A DNA stretch of 6,466 nucleotides from Candidatus Bathyarchaeum sp. (GTDB lineage: Archaea > Thermoproteota > Bathyarchaeia > Bathyarchaeales > Bathyarchaeaceae). Both the position numbers and the translations under genes were made by a program. Below, piece after piece: positions 1 through 5,335 of this stretch. The notes beneath the pieces were generated by a model. That model ran no database searches. It had not been told where the DNA came from and was given only the letters and a program-made list of their open reading frames with translations. Where the stretch lies: positions 1-6,466 of the forward strand of contig PIXT01000003.1 of the NCBI GenBank assembly GCA_003096235.1, written 5' to 3'. The first letter of the stretch is position 1. Every line of letters starts with the position of its first letter.

Positions 1-941
1 ATGTGAGTTATTCCTTGGATGTCTAATCCCCTTGCAGCAACATCGGTTGCAACAAGAAAATCGAATTTTCCTTCTCGGAAACCTCGGGTTACTCGTTCTC
101 GTTGAGCTTGAGTGAAACCAGCATGTAATGGTTCTGCAGAGTATTTGTGTTGTCGTAGTTTTCGCGCTAGCCAATCTGTACCTCTTCGTGTATTGCAGAA
201 TATGATTGCTTTTTCAACATTGTATGAGTTGAGCATTTTAAGCAGGTAATCAAGTTTGTTTCTGGAATTTACAACCATGTAGTACTGGTTTAGTTGTTCA
301 AGAGCTATCTCGTCTTTGCTTACTAGTACTTCTTCGGGGTCTTTCATGTATCTTTGACACATGGCCATTACTGATTTGTCCATTGTTGCAGAGAAGAGGC
401 TTAGCTGTCTTTGTTTTGGCACTCGTGATAAGATGAAATTGATGTCATCTATGAATCCCATGTCAAGCATTCTGTCTGCTTCATCAAGAACAACAATGTG
501 TGTTGATGAAAGATTTAGTGTTCCTCGTTTCAGATGGTCTATTGTTCGACCTGGCGTTCCAACAACAATGTGGACGCCTCTTTGTAGTGCTCGAATTTGT
601 TTGTTTATTGATTCTCCACCATAAACTGGCAGAACTTTCAGCTTTGTGTATTTGCTGAATCGGCTTATGCGCGTTGCGACTTGTATTGCAAGTTCGCGTG
701 TGGGCGCTAGTACTAAGCCCTGTACTTTTTTGTTGTTCGGGTCTATTCGTTCAACCATCGGTATTCCGAAGGCTGCGGTTTTGCCCGTTCCTGTTTGTGC
801 TTGTCCGATAACGTCTTTTCCGTCTAGTAAGGGTATTATTGCTTGAGCTTGTATTGGAAAAAGTTCAGTAAATCCAAGCTCTTCTATCCCTTTCATGACT
901 TCTGGACATAAAGGTAAGTCTTCAAAGTTTCGTATTGTCAT
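1..941 (-). CDS. DEAD-box ATP-dependent RNA helicase (N-terminal 313 residues; C-terminus outside window)
   Basis: A superfamily 2 RNA helicase that uses ATP to unwind or remodel RNA duplexes in the cytoplasm. The motifs appear in the family order: Q motif (F6, then GF 23-24 and PIQ 29-31), motif I AQTGTGKT (48-55), Ia PTRELA (80-85), TPGR (129-132), motif II DEAD (153-156), motif III SAT (184-186), motif IV-like IIFCNT (about 244-249) and motif V ARGLDI (303-308). The window ends just after motif V, so motif VI (usually HRIGRTGR) and any C-terminal extension are not visible. The ATG is supported by AGGAGG at 951-956, 9 nt upstream. No convincing TATA box is visible upstream, but the leader region carries a 17-bp direct repeat. 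In bacteria and archaea such proteins often act in ribosome assembly, RNA decay or cold adaptation; which of these applies here cannot be told. Family assignment is very secure. Confidence 0.97.
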   Translation of the reverse strand, partial: MTIRNFEDLPLCPEVMKGIEELGFTELFPIQAQAIIPLLDGKDVIGQAQTGTGKTAAFGIPMVERIDPNNKKVQGLVLAPTRELAIQVATRISRFSKYTKLKVLPVYGGESINKQIRALQRGVHIVVGTPGRTIDHLKRGTLNLSSTHIVVLDEADRMLDMGFIDDINFILSRVPKQRQLSLFSATMDKSVMAMCQRYMKDPEEVLVSKDEIALEQLNQYYMVVNSRNKLDYLLKMLNSYNVEKAIIFCNTRRGTDWLARKLRQHKYSAEPLHAGFTQAQRERVTRGFREGKFDFLVATDVAARGLDIQGITH

Positions 942-990
942 CTATTATTTCCTCCTGTCACAAAATGTAACACGCGGTCGTCAAAATTCT

Positions 991-1036
991 TCAAAAGTCT
1001 TCTAAAGTCGTTATTGGTCTCAAAAGTCTTCTAAAG
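991..1036. repeat. 17-bp direct repeat in the helicase/cupin intergenic region
   Basis: TCAAAAGTCTTCTAAAG occurs exactly twice, at 991-1007 and 1020-1036, with a 12-bp gap (29 bp start to start). A partial third match (TCAAAATTCT) begins at 981. The repeat lies 50-95 bp upstream of the helicase start and about 125 bp upstream of the cupin start. A spacing of just under three helical turns would suit a repeated protein-binding site, but a local duplication is equally possible. The rest of 942-1160 holds only the cupin TATA box and the two ribosome binding sites. Confidence 0.6.
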
Positions 1037-1089
1037 CTTCTCGAGTAAGCATGATCTATGTGACGATACAACTCCACAAGCAATGCACA

Positions 1090-1097
1090 TATAAAAA
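1090..1097 (+). promoter_or_regulatory. TATA box of the cupin gene
   Basis: TATAAAAA is a good archaeal box A. Its centre would place the transcript start near 1119, giving a leader of about 40 nt before the ATG at 1161. GAGG at 1149-1152, 8 nt before the ATG, is the likely ribosome binding site. Confidence 0.55.
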
Positions 1098-1160
1098 GGT
1101 TTACTATTTAGTAAGTAACGATATTCTTTTAGGTTGATATTATTTTTTGAGGAAAATAAA

Positions 1161-1514
1161 ATGAAGATTTTTCATTACAGCGATGTTGAAGCAAAAGATG
1201 CAGAAGGCGGAAGCTCCAAACTCAATGTCAGGTGGCTAATAACCAAAGAAATGGGCGCCGAAAACTTTGCTATGAGGCTATTTGAAATGGAAGCTGGAGG
1301 ACACAGTCCACTTCATAGTCACAACTGGGAGCATGAAGTTTTCATACTGGAGGGCGAGGGACTTGTTGTTGGTGGGCAAGAAGAAAAGAAGTTCAAAGCA
1401 GGGGATGTCATTTTCATTGCTTCAAATGAGACGCATCAACTAAAAAACAGCGGCAAGAAACTGTGCAAATTTATTTGTCTTATACCATACAAGAAAGAAA
1501 CGGGCAACTCTTAA
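1161..1514 (+). CDS. Small single-domain cupin protein
   Basis: A 117-aa protein consisting of one conserved beta-barrel cupin-2 domain. Cupin motif 1 is at residues 46-67 (GGHSPLHSHNWEHEVFILEG), giving probable metal ligands H52, H54 and E59 (or H58). Cupin motif 2 is at 81-96 with H92 as the fourth ligand and N96 in the usual place. All ligands are present, so it probably binds a metal. Members of this group include dioxygenases, isomerases and ligand-binding proteins; the substrate cannot be inferred. I chose the ATG at 1161 over the in-frame TTG at 1134 because GAGG lies 8 nt before it and the TTG has no site. The next gene starts about 30 nt after the stop on the same strand, so they are probably co-transcribed. 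Confidence 0.93.
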   Translation: MKIFHYSDVEAKDAEGGSSKLNVRWLITKEMGAENFAMRLFEMEAGGHSPLHSHNWEHEVFILEGEGLVVGGQEEKKFKAGDVIFIASNETHQLKNSGKKLCKFICLIPYKKETGNS

Positions 1515-1544
1515 ATTTCCTGTAGACTTACGTTTACATGAGGG

Positions 1545-1925
1545 GTGTTGGTTTTGCGGTTTGTTTGGGAGAAGCCAGTAATCACAATGTATAAAGAACG
1601 GTTTGGAAAGCCTGAAAGAGAAGCATTTGTGGCTGTGAAAGCTCGGAAACTTGTTGTATCCAAACAAGATGAGGACTCCAAATTTAGTTGTGTTCTTGAA
1701 GATTTTTTTCCGATCATGGGAAAAATTGGATATGTTTCTACGGAAGAGGGAAAAGCGGACAAATATGTTCTTTGTTGGTTTGATGACGGCGTGGATGACT
1801 TTAGCAAAGCATTTAGGCGATTAACTGGGGTCACTTTTCTGGAAGGAATTAATTGTGTAGCTGGTGAACAGGACAAAACAACCTGTAATGCCCGATTTGA
1901 TGCAAAGCATGGAAAAATTGAGTAG
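1545..1925 (+). CDS. Hypothetical protein, unrecognised
   Basis: I do not recognise this 126-aa soluble protein. It has no signal peptide, membrane segment or clear motif. It is rich in charged residues (EREAFVAVKARK near 24-35; DDGVDDFSKAFRR near 80-92) and has scattered cysteines at 49, 77, 104 and 114 that form no CxxC pair. The start is uncertain. The GTG at 1545 overlaps the GAGGGGTG stretch (1540-1547), which is better placed as a ribosome binding site for the TTG at 1554; an ATG lies at 1587. It follows the cupin by 30 nt on the same strand, so an operon is likely, and a hairpin plus T-run lies just downstream. The composition looks coding throughout and the opposite-strand frame looks like a shadow. 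Confidence 0.72.
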   Translation: MLVLRFVWEKPVITMYKERFGKPEREAFVAVKARKLVVSKQDEDSKFSCVLEDFFPIMGKIGYVSTEEGKADKYVLCWFDDGVDDFSKAFRRLTGVTFLEGINCVAGEQDKTTCNARFDAKHGKIE

Positions 1926-1952
1926 CCTAGTTCATGTCTTCATTTGTATGAA

Positions 1953-1980
1953 ACGAGTTCAGAGCCGCTCGTCGTTTTTT
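1953..1980 (+). terminator. Possible terminator of the cupin operon
   Basis: ACGAG (1953-1957) and CTCGT (1968-1972) form a 5-bp stem with a 10-nt loop, followed by six T (1975-1980). It lies between two convergent genes and its T-run overlaps the stop of the minus-strand gene. The stem is short; in archaea the T-run alone could act. Confidence 0.4.
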
Positions 1981-2482
1981 AGAGCATTTGCATGGCTTCC
2001 ATTAAAGGTTCAAGAAGACGGCTAGCAACAAAGTGTTCAGTTAATTGTTCTCCTTCAGGGTTGTTTAGTCCCATGCAGCAGGGAATTATCTTTAAGGCGA
2101 TGCTGTTAGAGCCTTGTTTTTCGAAGCTGAACGGGTATAGTCTGCAAAGGGCAGGTCTGAAATCGTATATGCTGCATGTGAATTGTTTTTGTTCATTGTC
2201 TGATTGTAGGAAAATGCATGATCCGTCTGCCCTAGTTTTTAGTGTCCCGCATGTTTGAGGCAAAACTTTGACATTCCTGTTTATGGGTTCAAGAAAATCG
2301 TTTACCCTGTAGCCTGCTTTCTTTATTTGCTCGACGTCTTTTCTTGTTAGTGGTGGTCCTCCAAGTTTGCAGCATAGGGCGGCGCATCTTTTGCATTTGA
2401 ATCTTAAATTTGTGGTGAGTTTCAAGTCCTTGGGTGTTCCGTTTTTTGGGTCAAATGTGATTACTGCGACGGCTTCGTTCAT
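1979..2482 (-). CDS. YkgJ family cysteine-cluster protein
   Basis: A 167-aa protein of the YkgJ/zinc- or iron-chelating family. The N-terminal cluster is C30-x2-C33-x3-C37-C38, followed by C78 and C89, then the family hallmark C103-SIYDFRPAL-C113-RLYPF and a final C135-C136 pair. Nine cysteines in this arrangement imply metal or Fe-S cluster binding; the cellular role of the family is not well established. The ATG is supported by AGGTG (complement of 2491-2495), 8 nt upstream. It converges on the cupin operon and is transcribed divergently from the 76-aa gene at 2653. Length and motif order are normal and no residue seems to be missing. Confidence 0.9.
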   Translation of the reverse strand: MNEAVAVITFDPKNGTPKDLKLTTNLRFKCKRCAALCCKLGGPPLTRKDVEQIKKAGYRVNDFLEPINRNVKVLPQTCGTLKTRADGSCIFLQSDNEQKQFTCSIYDFRPALCRLYPFSFEKQGSNSIALKIIPCCMGLNNPEGEQLTEHFVASRLLEPLMEAMQML

Positions 2483-2530
2483 TTTCGGGGCACCTGTTCA
2501 TGAAGAATTTTCTGCAGGAATCAGGCGTGA

Positions 2531-2538
2531 AATATAAG
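2531..2538 (-). promoter_or_regulatory. Probable TATA box of the YkgJ-family gene
   Basis: On the minus strand this reads CTTATATT, a reasonable box A. A start about 25 nt downstream (near 2508) would leave a leader of about 26 nt containing the AGGTG site. Confidence 0.4.
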
Positions 2539-2547
2539 TCTTTGGGC

Positions 2548-2554
2548 TATAAAA
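2548..2554 (+). promoter_or_regulatory. Possible TATA box of the 76-aa gene
   Basis: TATAAAA on the plus strand would start transcription near 2577 and give a leader of about 75 nt. A weaker GATATTT at 2600-2606 would give a shorter one. The complement also resembles a box, so the assignment is uncertain. Confidence 0.3.
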
Positions 2555-2652
2555 CAAAAACAAATAATTATGGGTACTCCATCGGGGTATTGTCAGGTAG
2601 ATATTTGGGGTGAAATGTTCTGGCTAATAGAAGAGGACTAGAGGCTCAGACA

Positions 2653-2883
2653 ATGCTCATGTCTATTGCTACTCTAATACGAAACACAACTTGGAAATGC
2701 GGAAAAATTGAGCGCCGTGTTGTAACCTATTTGCAGCGACGAAGTCAGAGGTGGGGTTCTGCTCAAACTCCAGTTATGGACATAATGCAGCATTTTGAGG
2801 TAAGTGGAAAACAGAAAAGCGAGTTTCTTGAAGCGATGCGTCGACTAGAGAAACGTAACATAATCAGGATTTCGTGGATGTAA
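2653..2883 (+). CDS. Small basic protein, possible winged-helix DNA-binding protein
   Basis: A 76-aa basic protein that I do not recognise by name. Predicted layout: a helix with IERRVVTYLQRR (19-30), a second around PVMDIMQHF (40-48), and a third, SGKQKSEFLEAMRRLEKRNI (51-70), ending in a hydrophobic strand IIRISW. That order resembles a winged-helix fold whose recognition helix is the SGKQKSEFLEAMRRLEKR segment, with the wing very short or missing. DNA binding is inferred from this pattern only. The ATG has GAGG at 2641-2644, 8 nt upstream. It stands alone, divergent from the YkgJ-type gene and followed by oligo-T tracts. A second ATG at 2659 is possible. Confidence 0.68.
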   Translation: MLMSIATLIRNTTWKCGKIERRVVTYLQRRSQRWGSAQTPVMDIMQHFEVSGKQKSEFLEAMRRLEKRNIIRISWM

Positions 2884-3181
2884 CTCCATGACCCTGTGAT
2901 TATGTGAAACGCTAGATGCTGGGACAAACCATTAAAACCTTCATTTAATGTTGAATGAAATGGGGATAATTTAGCAGCCCAGACTAGTGCTTACTATTTT
3001 TCTATGCCCCTATTTTTTTTGTATGTTTTTTCGTTTTTTGGGTGCCTCTTAGATATTTTTACTGATACCTGTATGTGCGTTTATGTTTTGGCTGAAAAAG
3101 CAGTGTTCAATGGTGCCTCGGAATATTTTTCTATGGTTTTGTGGTTGAAGAAAATGAACTAAAAAGCTACCCATAATTTAA
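2884..3181. other. T-rich intergenic region without a convincing gene
   Basis: This gap holds the T-tract terminator at 3013-3039 and a pair of degenerate direct repeats: TATTTTTCTATG at 2995-3006 and 3124-3135, and GGTGCCTC followed by ATATTTTT at 3041-3060 and 3112-3130. A 29-codon frame at 3073-3162 has no ribosome binding site. The TATA box of the next gene lies at its right edge. I see no tRNA or clear structured RNA. Confidence 0.5.
3013..3039 (+). terminator. Oligo-T tracts, probable archaeal terminator
   Basis: Three T runs in close succession (3013-3020, eight T; 3026-3031, six; 3034-3039, six) lie about 130 nt after the 76-aa gene. No strong hairpin precedes them; successive T tracts are sufficient for many archaeal terminators. 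Confidence 0.5.
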
Positions 3182-3189
3182 TTTATATC
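3182..3189 (+). promoter_or_regulatory. TATA box of the DUF4013-like gene
   Basis: TTTATATC is a close match to an archaeal box A. Transcription would start near 3211, leaving a very short leader of about 11 nt that still contains AAGGG (3211-3215), 6 nt before the TTG start at 3222. Confidence 0.6.
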
Positions 3190-3221
3190 TTAACAATAAA
3201 AAGGTCTTCAAAGGGATAATC

Positions 3222-3890
3222 TTGAAACTTAACATAACTATAACTGACTCGATTGATTACGCAAAACTACTCTTAACTGACTTCGGACAATTGCTGCTAC
3301 TAGTAATTCTCTCTATCATTCCAGTAGTAAATCTGATTGTTGTAGGATACATGGGAAATATTATAAAACAACCCATAGACTCAAAACAATTACCTTCATT
3401 AGATAACTATGCTGAACTCTGGACTCAAGGACTAAAAATTGGAATAGCCGCAATTATTTACATGATAATTCCGCTGGTTTTAGTGCTTCCTTTCTTTGAT
3501 GTGTGGGGAGTTCTTTCATTTATGCCCGACATACGTGGATCTAATGCGCTTTTGATGCAGCTAACAGGAGCACTGGCAGCATTTTTAATTGCAATTATAG
3601 GCGTTATTGCGATTGTAAACATGATCAAACACGACAATTTCAGTAAGGCATTTGCTTTTAGCGAAGTATTTGAACGCATCAAAAGAATTGGATGGGTAGA
3701 TTATATACAATGGATACTAGTGATCTTTGTTTGTATTGCAATTATATCTGCAATAGGCAGAATTTTCCTTATTTTCTGGTTTATCGCACTGTTAATCGCC
3801 CCAATCTTTGGAGTGTTCATAGCACGCTCAGCATCTCTAATATACTCTGAAGGAACCACAACACAAGAAGCTAGCACAATACCCACCTAA
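3222..3890 (+). CDS. DUF4013-like multi-pass membrane protein
   Basis: A 222-aa integral membrane protein. Hydrophobic segments lie at about 23-44, 73-92, 109-134, 160-178 and 180-206. The pattern at 33-72 (P-x2-N-x4-GY, then LP, a short acidic-aromatic stretch and GLK) matches the DUF4013 family as I know it from archaea and some bacteria; its function is unknown. The start is TTG at 3222, chosen because AAGGG lies 6 nt upstream, a TATA box sits at the right distance and no ATG is available nearby. The short C-terminal tail (GTTTQEASTIPT) is polar. It appears monocistronic, with T-runs at 3921-3925 and 3936-3942 after the stop. Confidence 0.85.
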   Translation: MKLNITITDSIDYAKLLLTDFGQLLLLVILSIIPVVNLIVVGYMGNIIKQPIDSKQLPSLDNYAELWTQGLKIGIAAIIYMIIPLVLVLPFFDVWGVLSFMPDIRGSNALLMQLTGALAAFLIAIIGVIAIVNMIKHDNFSKAFAFSEVFERIKRIGWVDYIQWILVIFVCIAIISAIGRIFLIFWFIALLIAPIFGVFIARSASLIYSEGTTTQEASTIPT

Positions 3891-3935
3891 CAAACGTAGT
3901 GGAAGAGTATTTGCAACATCTTTTTCCCAACCACC

Positions 3936-3942
3936 TTTTTTT
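3936..3942 (+). terminator. Oligo-T terminator after the DUF4013-like gene
   Basis: Seven T follow CCACC about 46 nt after the stop codon, with another T5 run at 3921-3925. No hairpin is evident. Confidence 0.45.
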
Positions 3943-3943
3943 G

Positions 3944-3952
3944 TATAAAAAA
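3944..3952 (+). promoter_or_regulatory. TATA-like box with no intact gene behind it
   Basis: TATAAAAAA would start transcription near 3970, toward the degraded reading frame at 4003-4374. No intact coding region follows on this strand before 5107. It could be the promoter left from the lost gene, or chance in AT-rich DNA. Confidence 0.25.
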
Positions 3953-4002
3953 CTAAACCTGCAAGAACCCCAGAAACATTTTCACATATTGTACAAGTTT
4001 AA

Positions 4003-4374
4003 TTTCTTCTCAACTGCTCCAAGCATCAATTAAATTTTTGGTTTACAGGGGACGATGTTAAAATAACAGAGGATGCTGTAGCCGTCCCAGCCTTAGTAAT
4101 TTTGTATGCCCTTTTTGTTTATGGTTTTGTGTCATCATTTTTTGATGGGGTCCATCGTTTTTGTGGCGAATCTTTTTCTCGCTTCTTTTTAATACCTACA
4201 AAGATAGTGTGCCCTATTTGTCAGCACAATTTAGTTTAGATTCTCCATTTTGGCAGTAAACATTTGAAATTAAGTGAGGAACGAGATTCATTTGAAGATT
4301 ACTACGAAGATGGACAGATTGTTTTTGCTGAAAAAGTAAAAGCATCAATAGCGGTAGCTAGGAACAACTTTTAG
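4003..4374 (+). pseudogene. Degraded reading frame interrupted by an amber codon
   Basis: One frame stays open from 4003 to 4374 except for TAG at 4234-4236. Before the TAG it encodes a hydrophobic, aromatic-rich stretch ending in a CPIC motif (TKIVCPICQHNLV). After it comes a well-balanced segment (SEERDSFEDYYEDGQIVFAE and on to ARNNF) ending at TAG 4372. There is no usable start codon near the left end; a TTG at 4264 could open the last 36 codons. The second half has coding-like composition, the first half is T-rich and doubtful. It ends 4 bp before the stop of the convergent regulator gene. I do not recognise the product. It could be a decayed cargo gene of the putative element, or chance. 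Confidence 0.3.
4048..4090 (+). repeat. 43-bp imperfect direct repeat, left copy (candidate attachment site)
   Basis: Aligned without gaps to 6206-6248, 34 of 43 positions agree; the last 14 (TGTAGCCGTCCCAG) are identical. Both copies begin GGGGA and carry two GGGGAYGMTGT-like units 21 bp apart. Mismatches are not concentrated at third codon positions in the frame both copies share, so a DNA element fits better than a conserved peptide. Its position opposite the recombinase suggests an old attL/attR pair. Confidence 0.65.
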
Positions 4375-4378
4375 TTCA

Positions 4379-4984
4379 TTAGTTTGTTTCTGGAAACGGG
4401 GAGAATTTTTTTTGAAGTATCTCATTTCTAAGAACGAAGAGCCCATTTCTTTTAGGAAAATGATGTTTTGATACTATAGAGCACCAGTTTCCTTTTTTTG
4501 TCAACCTGTATTTACGTTCATATGTGGGTTTACTGGAAGTGATTAAGTTCAGTTTCTCCAAATCTTGAAGTATCTCCCTAATTCTGGTTGCAGTTAGAGC
4601 AATTCTAATTTTTTTTAGATGCCTAACAATTTCACTTTGGATTGGCTTTCTGTTAATGCTCCCAAGGAATAGTATTATGTGTACATTAACTAGTCGATTC
4701 TTGCTGATAGTTTTGAGTTGGTTTACAACCTCTTCTGGAGCTCCATATATAACTATTTTATCCAAGACTTCTGTGTCAGAATAGCGAACTTTGCTGAATA
4801 ACCAAGCAAGATAGATGAACGAAGGATAAGCAACAACACCAAAAAAGACCGTCAGAAGAGTTACACCATAAGATTCTAATGAAGGAAGCAACAAGACAAT
4901 AATTAGTGTTAGGACAGCAATTAATACAGGTACAACTAAAAGTTTAGAAAGCCCCTTGGCAACCGAGCGTTTTGTTATCATCAT
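4379..4984 (-). CDS. Membrane-anchored winged-helix regulator
   Basis: A protein of about 201 aa with two transmembrane helices at the N-terminus (about 13-34 and 42-63) preceded by basic residues, and a cytoplasmic C-terminal winged helix at about 99-175. The wHTH shows a first helix LVNVHIILFLGS, a helix QSEIVRHLKK, a recognition helix TATRIREILQDLEKLNLI (131-148) and a wing ITSSKPTYERKYRLTKKG, as in archaeal PadR/ArsR-like regulators. It probably binds DNA while tethered to the membrane; no sensor domain is visible. I start at ATG 4984; an in-frame TTG at 5002 would add six residues, and neither has a clear ribosome binding site. It is divergent from the 60-aa membrane protein at 5107, with a shared promoter region containing a palindrome, which suggests a regulator-target pair. 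Confidence 0.82.
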   Translation of the reverse strand: MMITKRSVAKGLSKLLVVPVLIAVLTLIIVLLLPSLESYGVTLLTVFFGVVAYPSFIYLAWLFSKVRYSDTEVLDKIVIYGAPEEVVNQLKTISKNRLVNVHIILFLGSINRKPIQSEIVRHLKKIRIALTATRIREILQDLEKLNLITSSKPTYERKYRLTKKGNWCSIVSKHHFPKRNGLFVLRNEILQKKFSPFPETN

Positions 4985-5018
4985 GTGGTTTTCTTCTGTC
5001 AACGTTCCACACCAGATT

Positions 5019-5030
5019 GAAACCAGTTTC
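5019..5030. promoter_or_regulatory. Short inverted repeat upstream of the regulator gene
   Basis: GAAAC-CA-GTTTC forms a 5-bp inverted repeat with a 2-bp centre, 35-46 bp before the regulator ATG, close to a weak TATA-like CTAAATAG (minus strand, about 5030-5037). It could be an operator; it is short enough to be chance. Confidence 0.25.
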
Positions 5031-5062
5031 TATTTAGTTTTAATTCACTTTCAATTGGTTAA

Positions 5063-5076
5063 TGTTAAATTTAACA
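5063..5076. promoter_or_regulatory. 14-bp perfect palindrome in the divergent promoter region
   Basis: TGTTAAATTTAACA is a perfect 14-bp palindrome; with one mismatched pair it extends to 18 bp (5061-5078). Its centre lies 37 bp before the ATG at 5107, where the TATA box of that gene should be, so a bound protein would block initiation. The neighbouring winged-helix protein is the obvious candidate ligand, by inference. Confidence 0.4.
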
Positions 5077-5106
5077 ATTATGTGATTTTAAACGTAGGAG
5101 GTGTTA

Positions 5107-5289
5107 ATGTTAAGCGGAATAATTGAAGCAGTATTTGGTCTCGTGATTGCTTTAGTTTTCGTTGTTATTGGAGGTATTATTATCTGGGCGCTATATCCAA
5201 TAAATCCATTCATGGCTGTCGTTGGTGTTGTGCTTCTTATAATTGTGGCTGTTGCTCTGGTATTGGGCTTTGTCAAGTCAAACATGTAA
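5107..5289 (+). CDS. Small two-helix membrane protein
   Basis: A 60-aa hydrophobic protein. Helix one spans about 5-28 (IIEAVFGLVIALVFVVIGGI), a short turn follows with YPINPF (31-36), and helix two spans about 37-55, ending in a basic KSNM tail. The ATG at 5107 is chosen because AGGAGGTG (5096-5103) is an almost ideal Shine-Dalgarno 5 nt upstream; a GTG at 5101 overlaps it and is unlikely. I do not recognise a family. It is divergent from the membrane-bound regulator. The strong ribosome binding site suggests efficient translation. Nothing like a terminator follows before the convergent recombinase gene. Confidence 0.75.
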   Translation: MLSGIIEAVFGLVIALVFVVIGGIIIWALYPINPFMAVVGVVLLIIVAVALVLGFVKSNM

Positions 5290-5316
5290 TTCTGAAGTAG
5301 AAACTGATAATCATCG

Positions 5317-5335
5317 TTATAATACAAGGAGGTCA
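5317..5335 (+). promoter_or_regulatory. Orphan TATA-like and Shine-Dalgarno motifs against the recombinase 3' end
   Basis: TTATAATA (5317-5324) is followed by AAGGAGGTCA (5326-5335), which overlaps the recombinase stop codon. No sensible plus-strand gene follows: the only frame (TTG 5337, about 33 codons) is antisense to conserved recombinase sequence. The motif looks like the front end of a gene that is no longer there, or chance. Confidence 0.25.

Noticed and set aside
361..846. Two plus-strand open frames (361-624, 646-846)
   Set aside because: They lie opposite the conserved helicase motifs and have the composition of antisense shadows.
991..1036. The 17-bp repeats as a small CRISPR array
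   Set aside because: Only two copies, with a 12-bp spacer and repeats shorter than CRISPR repeats; no cas genes.
1511..1876. Minus-strand open frame of 121 codons opposite the unknown gene
   Set aside because: Ser/Thr/Asn-rich, no ribosome binding site, and antisense to a frame that follows the cupin in operon spacing.
3073..3162. A 29-codon frame (MCVYVLAEKAVFNGASEYFS…) whose opening Met-Cys faintly recalls small CooT-like proteins
   Set aside because: No ribosome binding site or TATA box at the right distance, about half the family length, and it spans one of the degenerate repeats. Too weak to call.
3458..3886. Minus-strand frames opposite the DUF4013-like gene
   Set aside because: Antisense to a well-supported membrane protein gene with promoter and ribosome binding site.
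4048..4090. The repeats as tRNA fragments, the usual archaeal integration target
   Set aside because: No GGTTCGAATCC-type T-arm, acceptor pairing or CCA-proximal stem is visible in either copy.
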